Position numbers and translations under genes: made by a program. The notes under the pieces are model-generated. The model ran no database searches and was not told where the DNA came from. It was given only the letters and a program-made list of their open reading frames with translations. Shown here in pieces: positions 57,503 to 64,000 of a stretch of DNA of 64,000 nucleotides (position 1 is the first letter of the stretch; each line of letters begins with the position of its first letter). Source of the DNA: Castor canadensis (lineage: Eukaryota > Chordata > Mammalia > Rodentia > Castoridae); the NCBI RefSeq assembly GCF_047511655.1, contig NC_133390.1, forward strand, positions 117,532,083-117,596,082, written 5' to 3'.

Positions 57503-59447
57503 CTGGAGGAGATCCAAGATGGCCAGTAGGGTAGGGAATCAAAATTCCTAAGCTCCACAACTCCAGAAACTACTCTGTGACATGGGAGGTACATTTGTGT
57601 AATTATGATTGTTTCTGGCCAACATAACAACTGGTAATACATTAGGAGCACAAAAAACTCAAGGACTGTACCTTAAAGCAGATTTGAATCACACCCAGCA
57701 GCCAGGAAAACCCTGGCATGGCACAGCCAATATGGTGTGTCTGCCCTGGGAAAAGTCCCCTGGCTTTTCCTCCCTTTTTTTTCTTTTTCAATGAGTAGAA
57801 GATAGAGCATAAATCAGAATCAAACCCTGCAACATCCTGAACCCATCACCCATAGAAATCCTACCTACACCTCACTGGGTGGAACCCAGTCCCAGTAAGT
57901 GTCTGCCTTGAGAAAAGAGGCATGCCAGTTCTCCCCATGATCTGGTTTCAAAGCTTTCTGCATAACCTATAGACCCAACAAGTGAGCAACATGCACTGCA
58001 AGTGATGCCCCTACCCTCCCCCTGAGAACATAATCCAGCACAACACCTGGGCATATTGAACCACCCCCAAACAAAACAGAAAAGCATAAAAAAGGAATTG
58101 TAATCAAACACTGACAGTGGGGGCTGATCCTTCCTCTGAGAAAGGGGTGGGGCAAGGAGATGAACTCTCAGTGAACTAAGGCGAAACAAGGAACAAAGGC
58201 TAAGGACCAGCTGGGGTGAGAAACCAACTTCCCAAAGGAGCTGGACTATCACTGAGCAGAGATGGGGTGAGGCACAAAGACTGAGAGAGGAGGTGGGGTG
58301 ATAAGCCAACCTCCCAAAATAGGGCCATGGTGGAATTCTTTGCTAGTCTGGTGGGAATGAGTGTGGTATTCAAAACTGAATTGCACCACCTTGCTGGGGG
58401 AGAAACTGATCAGACACAGTTGCAGTGGTAGGGAAATGCAGCTGCCACTTTGTAAAAACAACAGAAAAGACCACCTTGGACAAACTGGCAGTGTGTAACC
58501 TCAGGTCCCAACTGCAACCTGCCCTTTGAATGGAAGAAACCAAATACTGCTCATAAGTTAGTCATGTAGTGAGACTAATTCAGAGCTTCTGCTTGTAATG
58601 GACAGCTCATAAAACAAAGGAAAGCTGAAAAAAAAGGCACTTCCTCCCAAGCTATCTGACCAGAGGGGCAGAACACTTCCCCACATAGTCCAGAATACCA
58701 AGCACCAGTATCAGGATTGGATGCCAAAGTAATAAGTTCAGAACTTTTACTGAGAATACTGAACATTTTGTTGTTGTTGAATCTGTATTTTTCTCTTATA
58801 TTATTAGCTTTTCCATTATTATTTTCTTCTCCCTATTCATACCTCCTTCAATTTCTCTCCTCTTCTTGTGCTACAATCCATTGTTTTCTCCTCTAACTAC
58901 CCTTTCTGCCCCTTCTCATCCACTTTTTCCACTATATTTGCCTCCCCCTCCTATCATTCCCCAACCTGTCACCACACTTCCTCTCCCTCCTACACATTCA
59001 CCACCTACTGACTAGCCTACCATATCAACCATACACTCTCTATGCCCCCTGCAATCCCTGACATAAGCACCCTCTACTACAACGCTGGAAATACACATAA
59101 ACACACAAAGGTCATAAAATCCAGCAGACCACATAGCTCTTTCAGTTCCCCCTTTTAGCATCACCTTTACTAATTACCCAAGTTTCTACCTGTAGCCAAA
59201 CAAATAGTACTCCCCCAACTCCCACTTTTTATAGTTATTATCACTAAGGGGGTTTCTATATCATATGTAAGAACTGGTCTGGCATTGAACCTGTGAATTT
59301 GTTATTGCTAATTTACACCTTCAGGCCAGGGACAGAAATAGCACTTCAACCTAGCTAAAAATTAAGCCAGTCACAATACAAACATTAAATTAGGGGCAAA
59401 GCAAACAGACAATTATAACTACCAAGTAGACAATCAAGAAGACAGTT
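57503..59447 (+). mobile_element. L1: stand-alone L1 5' UTR (copy D)
   Basis: It opens with the L1 5' edge GGAGATCCAAGATGGCC (YY1-like AAGATGGC at 57516-57523), goes through a GC-richer part with partly repeated units (58196 and 58276) to a pyrimidine-rich stretch at 58760-59060, and reaches CCAGGGACAGAAATAGCAC (59322-59340), which in copy E lies about 90 bp before ORF1. No ORF1 or ORF2 follows; the next bases are the 5' edge of copy E in the same orientation. Confidence 0.75.
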
Positions 59448-59782
59448 TGGGAGGATCCAAGATGGCAGTTAGAGTACAGAAGCAGACAGCATGAGTTCGG
59501 CAAATCAGATATTTTGCTGAGATGCTGGAGCCACGTGTGGCAGAAAAAAAAACACCAAGAAGAATCAAAACTCTCACACACTGAACCTCCAGCCTGAAAA
59601 AGCTTCTCCACACCACAATACACTGAGAAAACAGGAGGGCTCCCACACCACCAGACACCAGCTAGAAACCAGTTTGGAAGATGCAGACCCAAAGATGAGC
59701 AAATAAGCGGCAGGCAGTATTCACATAGCTACCACTGGGATAAACCAGCATAGGCCCCAGGACAGACTGACCACTGCCCCAC

Positions 59783-59804
59783 AAAAAAAAAAAAAAAAAA
59801 AAAA
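59783..59804. repeat. A22 homopolymer in an L1 5' UTR
   Basis: Twenty-two consecutive A after a CCCCAC stretch. It is not at an element end, so it is an expansion and not a poly(A) tail. Confidence 0.95.
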
Positions 59805-60692
59805 CCAAAACTGAGTAATAAACAAGGAACTGAAAAGGAACATGCAGCAGAGGGGGTGGGGTGCTCTGAGTGCACCAAAGAAGGGGCGGAGCAAGGAGTT
59901 GATTTCTTCATGAACTTTCAGTAAATAAAGACTGGAAAGACAAAAGAGCTAACAGTGGGCAGGTGATAAGCCACTGCCTGAAATAGGGCAGATAGCAGTC
60001 CAAAAAGCAAATCTCCAGATAAGGTGAGCAACGTCCAAAGTCAAATGACGTTGCAAAACTGAAAAACAGTCAGCAAACCAGCATAACATGCTGACAGCAG
60101 AGAGCCAGCTGACAGATCTCTGACCTTGCCCCAGAGAAAGGGCACAAGGCAAAGAAACAAGCATGCAATAAACCAACACAGTGAAAACCCAACTACAAAG
60201 CAGAACAGGCAGTGGGCCACAGAGCTGACCTCCAAAACCTGAGGACAAGCCACACCTCACTGAGGGAGGGGCTGACTAAGCAGCTGCTGCTGAAAAACAG
60301 GAAAAAATACGGGCAAGTCTCCCCAACTACCTGGTGAGACTAACACAGAGCTTATGCTTAAATACCAACAAAAGAACTGGATGCTGAAAGAGTTAACACA
60401 AGAACTACTAAGACTAAAATTCTATTGTTCCTGAACCTGGAATTTTTTTGTGTATTTGTTTGTTTTGTTTCCTGTTTGTTCATCCACCACCACTCCCTGC
60501 TGATTTATTTGATTCTCTCTTTTTAAATTTTCTTTCCTTTTTTGTGTTGTTAGTTTTACTATTGTAAGTTAGCTAATAATAAGTTACACACACACCAGGG
60601 ACAGAAATAGCACCAAGTGTAGTGATGGGAAGATGAAAGAGTTGGAAACCATTCTCCCCCCAAAAATATATTAATACAGGATTAAGAGGGAA

Positions 60693-61224
60693 ATGAAGAA
60701 AATGGATACCCAGTTCCAAACTCCAACAAAACAAAGAAAAACTATGCCAAGGAACCAAATGAAGCCCACAAGAACACACTGAGAGAAGAAATCCTGCAAT
60801 TAATCACTGATAGTTTCATGGAGATATTAATAAATATGTCAACAAAAATGTACAGGAGGCACTCAAGAAATTCCAAGACAACAAAAATAGAGAATATGAG
60901 AGGACACAAAAACAAATAAATGAACTCATACAACCCCTAAATAAATATGAAAGTGTAACAGAACACCATAGAGAGGAAAATGAAGTACAAAAATTGACAA
61001 TATTAAAGAGGATACTCTACCCAGCAAAACTATCTGTCAAAATAGATGGAGCAATAAAAGTCTTCCATGATAAGCACAGTCTGAAACAATACATGACCAC
61101 CAAACCACCACTACAAAAGATTTTTTGAGAAATTCTGCACACACCAAATGAAAGCAAACAAAACCATGAAAGAACAGGCAGTACCAAACCACAGGAGAAG
61201 AAAAGGCACGAAGGTAGAGAATAA
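60693..61224 (+). pseudogene. ORF1: L1 ORF1 with a large internal deletion
   Basis: The start (MKKMDTQ-like) and the first part of the coiled coil are present, then near 61009-61012 the sequence jumps to the C-terminal domain (ILYPAKLSVKIDGAIKVFHD-like text). The region is 532 bp against about 1120 bp in copies A and B, so about 590 bp are lost: the rest of the coiled coil and the RRM domain. Stops are also present, for example a TGA soon after the start region. No RNA chaperone could be made. Confidence 0.85.
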
Positions 61225-61274
61225 CATTGATTCAACTGCACACAAGCAAACCATTAAACAGCAAAAACAACCAA

Positions 61275-64000
61275 ATGACAGGAATAACCACCTACCTATC
61301 AATATTAACACTGAATATTAATTGATTTAAATCCCCCATCAAAAGACACCATTGGCAAACTGCATTAAAAAGAAAGATCAAACAATCTGTTGTTTACAGA
61401 AGACCCATCTCATTGACAGAAACCAGCACTGGCTTAGGGTGAAATGCTGGAAAAAGATTTACCAAGCCAATGGCCCCCGAATACAGGCAGGAACAGAAAT
61501 ACTTATGTCAGAAAAAGTAGACTTCAAAATTACATTGATCAAATGTGATAAAGAAAGACACTCCATATTAATAAAAGGGGAAATAAACTAAAAAGAAACA
61601 ATTTTCAACTTATATGGACCCAACGTCAATGAACACAATTACTCAAACATACTCTGAAGGCTCTAAAAACATATATAGACTGTGACACAGTGGTAGTTGG
61701 AGACTTTAATATCCCCTTACCACCAACAGACAGGTCATCCAAACAAAAAAATCAATAAGGAAATTCTAGAACTAAATCACACCACAGATCAACTGGACCT
61801 AGCTGATATCTATAGAATATTTCATCCAACTTCTGCATAATATACATTCTTCTCAGCAGCTCTTCTTCAAACCTTCTTCAAACTTGATCATAGCCTAGGG
61901 CACAAAGCAAGCCTCAGCAAATATAAGGAAACAGAAATAATACCATGCATTCTATCTGATCACAATGCATTAAAACTGGAACTGAACAACAAAAACAACA
62001 GTAAAAACCATGCAAACAGTTGGAAGCTGAACAACACATTGCTCTATGATCAATGGGTTATTGATGAAATAAAAGAGGAAATTAAAAGTTTCCTGGAAGT
62101 CAATTAAAAGTTTCGTGGAAATGAAAACATGACCTACCAGAATCCATGGGACACAGCAGAGGCAGTCTTAAGAGGAAAGTTTATAGCCATGAGTGCACAT
62201 AATAAAAAGTCAGAAAGATCTCAAATCAATGACCTAATGCTACATCTCCAACTGCTAGAAAAACAAGAACAACCAAATTCCAAAAAAGTAGAAGCAGAGA
62301 AATAATAAAAATAGGGCCGAATTAATGAAATAGAAACAATAACAAAAAAACCATACTAATAATCAATGAAACAAAAAGCTGGTTCTTTGAAAAAATAAAC
62401 AAGATTGGCTGACCCCTGGCAAACCTGACTAAAATGATGAGAGAATAAACCTAAATCAGTAAAATCAGAAATGCAAAAGGGGACATAACAGCAAACACCA
62501 TGGAAATCCAGGAAATCATCAGTCTACTTTGAGAACCTATACTCTAATAAATTTGAAAATATTGCAGAAATGGACAAATTTCTAGATACTTGACACCATA
62601 CAAAATTGAACCAAGAGGCTATTAATTGCCTGAATAGATCTATAACACTAAATGAAATTGAAGCAGTACAAAGTTTCCCAAAAAAGAAAAGTCCACTACT
62701 TGATGGATTCACTGCTGAATTCTTTCAGATGTTTAAAGAAGAACTAATACCAATCCTCCTTAAACTGCTCCACCAAATAGAAAGTGAAACACTGCCTAAC
62801 TCATTTTATAAAGCTAACATTATTCTAATCCCAAAACCAGAAGACAGCTGCAAAAAGGAGAACTATATGACAATCCTCATGAACATAGATGCAAAAATCC
62901 TTAGTAAAATAATGGCAAACTGAATCCAACAGCACATCAGAAAGATCACTACATCAAGACCAAGTTGGCTTCATCCCAGAGATGCAAGGGTGGTTCTACA
63001 TATGCAAATGTATAAATGTAATACAGCACATTAATAGAAGCAAAGATAAAAACCACTTGATCATCTCAATAGATGCAGAAAAAGCCTACAACAAAATCCA
63101 ACACCACTTTATGATAAAAGCTCTACAAAAACTAGGAATAGAAGGAAAGTACCTCAACATTGTAAAGTCTATATATGACAAACCTACAGCGAACATCATA
63201 CTTAATGAAGAAAAACTGAAAACACTTCCTCTAAAATCAGGAATCAGACAAGGGGCCCACTATCCCCACTCCTATTTAACATAGTACTGGAATTCCTAGC
63301 CAAACAATTAGGCAAGAAGTAGAAATAAAAAGAATACAAACAGGTAAAGAAAAAATTAAAATATCCCTATTTGCAGAAGGTATGATCCTATACCTTAAAG
63401 GCCCAAAAAACTCTACCCTAAAACTCCTAGATACCATAAACAACTACAGCAAGGTGGCAGGATACCAAATCAACTTACAAATATCATTAGCTTTTTTATA
63501 TGCCAATAATGAACAAACTGAGAAAGAATATATGGGAATAATTCCATTTACAATATCCTGAAAAAAATCAAATACCTAGGAGTAAACTTCACGAAGGATG
63601 TGAATAATCTATACAAGGAGAACTACAAACCCTGAAGAAAGAGAATGAGAAACACTACAGAAGTTGGAGTGATCTCCCTTGCTCATGGATTAGTAGAACA
63701 AACAGTAAAAATGGCTATACTACCAAAAGCAATCTTCATGTTTAATGCAATTCCCATCAAAATCCCAATGACATTCATCACAAAGATTGAAAAATCTACC
63801 CTAAATTTCATTTGGAAACACAAGAGATCACGAATAGCCAAGGCAATACTAAGCAAAATGAGAAATGCTGGAGGTTTCACAATACCTGACTTCAAACTAT
63901 ATTACAAAGCAATAGCAATAAAAACAGCATAGTACCGACACAAAAACAGATATGAAGACCAGTGGAAGAGAATCAAGGATCTGGATATGAATCCACATAA
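61275..64000 (+). pseudogene. ORF2: L1 ORF2 pseudogene of copy E, 3' part beyond the window
   Basis: ATG at 61275 (Met-Thr-Gly-Ile). In the endonuclease the catalytic Glu is changed: QKTHL for QETHL at about 61398-61412. GDFN at about 61700 and SDHNAL at about 61957 are kept. The linker and RT are open in pieces at 62606-62923 and 62982-63284, with [16 protein letters not shown]. The RT active site near 63375 reads Phe-Ala-Glu-Gly, both aspartates gone. A later piece at 63645-63932 has the thumb text [12 protein letters not shown]. Broken by stops and frameshifts throughout. Confidence 0.9.

Larger units (their letters stand above)
59448..64000 (+). mobile_element. L1: L1 copy E, runs past the window end
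   Basis: Plus-strand L1 with a 5' UTR at 59448-60692 (CAAGATGGC at 59458-59466), a shortened ORF1 at 60693-61224, a 50-bp spacer and ORF2 from 61275 to the window end. By comparison with copy A about 1.6 kb of the 3' side lies outside. A run of 22 A at 59783-59804 sits in the 5' UTR. The element carries stops and deletions and is inactive. Confidence 0.88.

Noticed and set aside
1-64000. CRISPR arrays, bacterial operons, integrons, phage or tRNA genes
   Set aside because: The window is clearly mammalian; no regularly spaced repeats with spacers, ribosome binding sites or tRNA folds were seen. The tRNA-like stretches belong to SINEs.

Overview
The window is nuclear DNA from a placental mammal, most likely a rodent. 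The evidence is the dense LINE-1 (L1) content, a processed pseudogene of the mammalian gene ST13, MaLR-type LTR remnants, long (CA)n tracts, and several SINEs that join a 7SL-derived (B1-like) half to a tRNA-derived (ID-like) half. That dimeric SINE layout (B1-dID type) is known from the squirrel, dormouse and beaver side of the rodents. The wording of the SINE and of the L1 3' UTR looks beaver-like to me, but that is an impression and not a proof. I see no intact protein-coding gene, no spliced gene model and no structural RNA gene. The window is intergenic, or lies inside a large intron.

Layout. 1-6.2 kb: old L1 remnants read on the minus strand, broken by an ID-like SINE with a (CA)n tail and by an LTR, plus one dimeric SINE. 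6.2-14.4 kb: mostly unassigned sequence with a decayed class I retroviral gag fragment (zinc knuckle near 8.66 kb), a 32-bp tandem duplication and another dimeric SINE. 14.5-20.8 kb: a nearly full-length, dead L1 on the minus strand (copy A). 22-26.8 kb: a SINE, the ST13 processed pseudogene with a second detached copy of its 3' part, a (CA)n tract and a MaLR LTR. 28.2-29.3 kb: 5'-truncated L1 ends. 30.2 kb: a tiny 75-bp L1 tail insertion with a clear target-site duplication. 34.5-38.9 kb: two plus-strand L1s in tandem (F and G), G carrying a nested insertion. 42.6-47.8 kb: the best preserved L1 (copy B, minus strand), which lacks its 3' end but has a tandemly repeated 5' UTR and a long antisense open frame. 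48.4-55 kb: LTR and L1 mosaics and L1 3' UTR fragments of other subfamilies. 55.7-64 kb: an L1 ORF2 fragment (C), a stand-alone L1 5' UTR (D), and a plus-strand L1 that runs off the window end (E).

The L1 copies encode, in ancestral form, the ORF1 RNA-binding chaperone and the ORF2 endonuclease/reverse transcriptase. All copies here carry stops and frameshifts, and most have a damaged RT active site, so none looks able to move by itself. L1 RT activity from elsewhere in the genome explains the processed pseudogene and the SINEs. I did not find a convincing new biological system. The most worthwhile observations are the different 5' UTR designs of the L1 copies (about 140-bp monomers in B, an about 27-bp minisatellite in A, doubled 5' UTRs in D/E), the antisense open frame shared by L1 5' UTRs, and the partial second ST13 copy.
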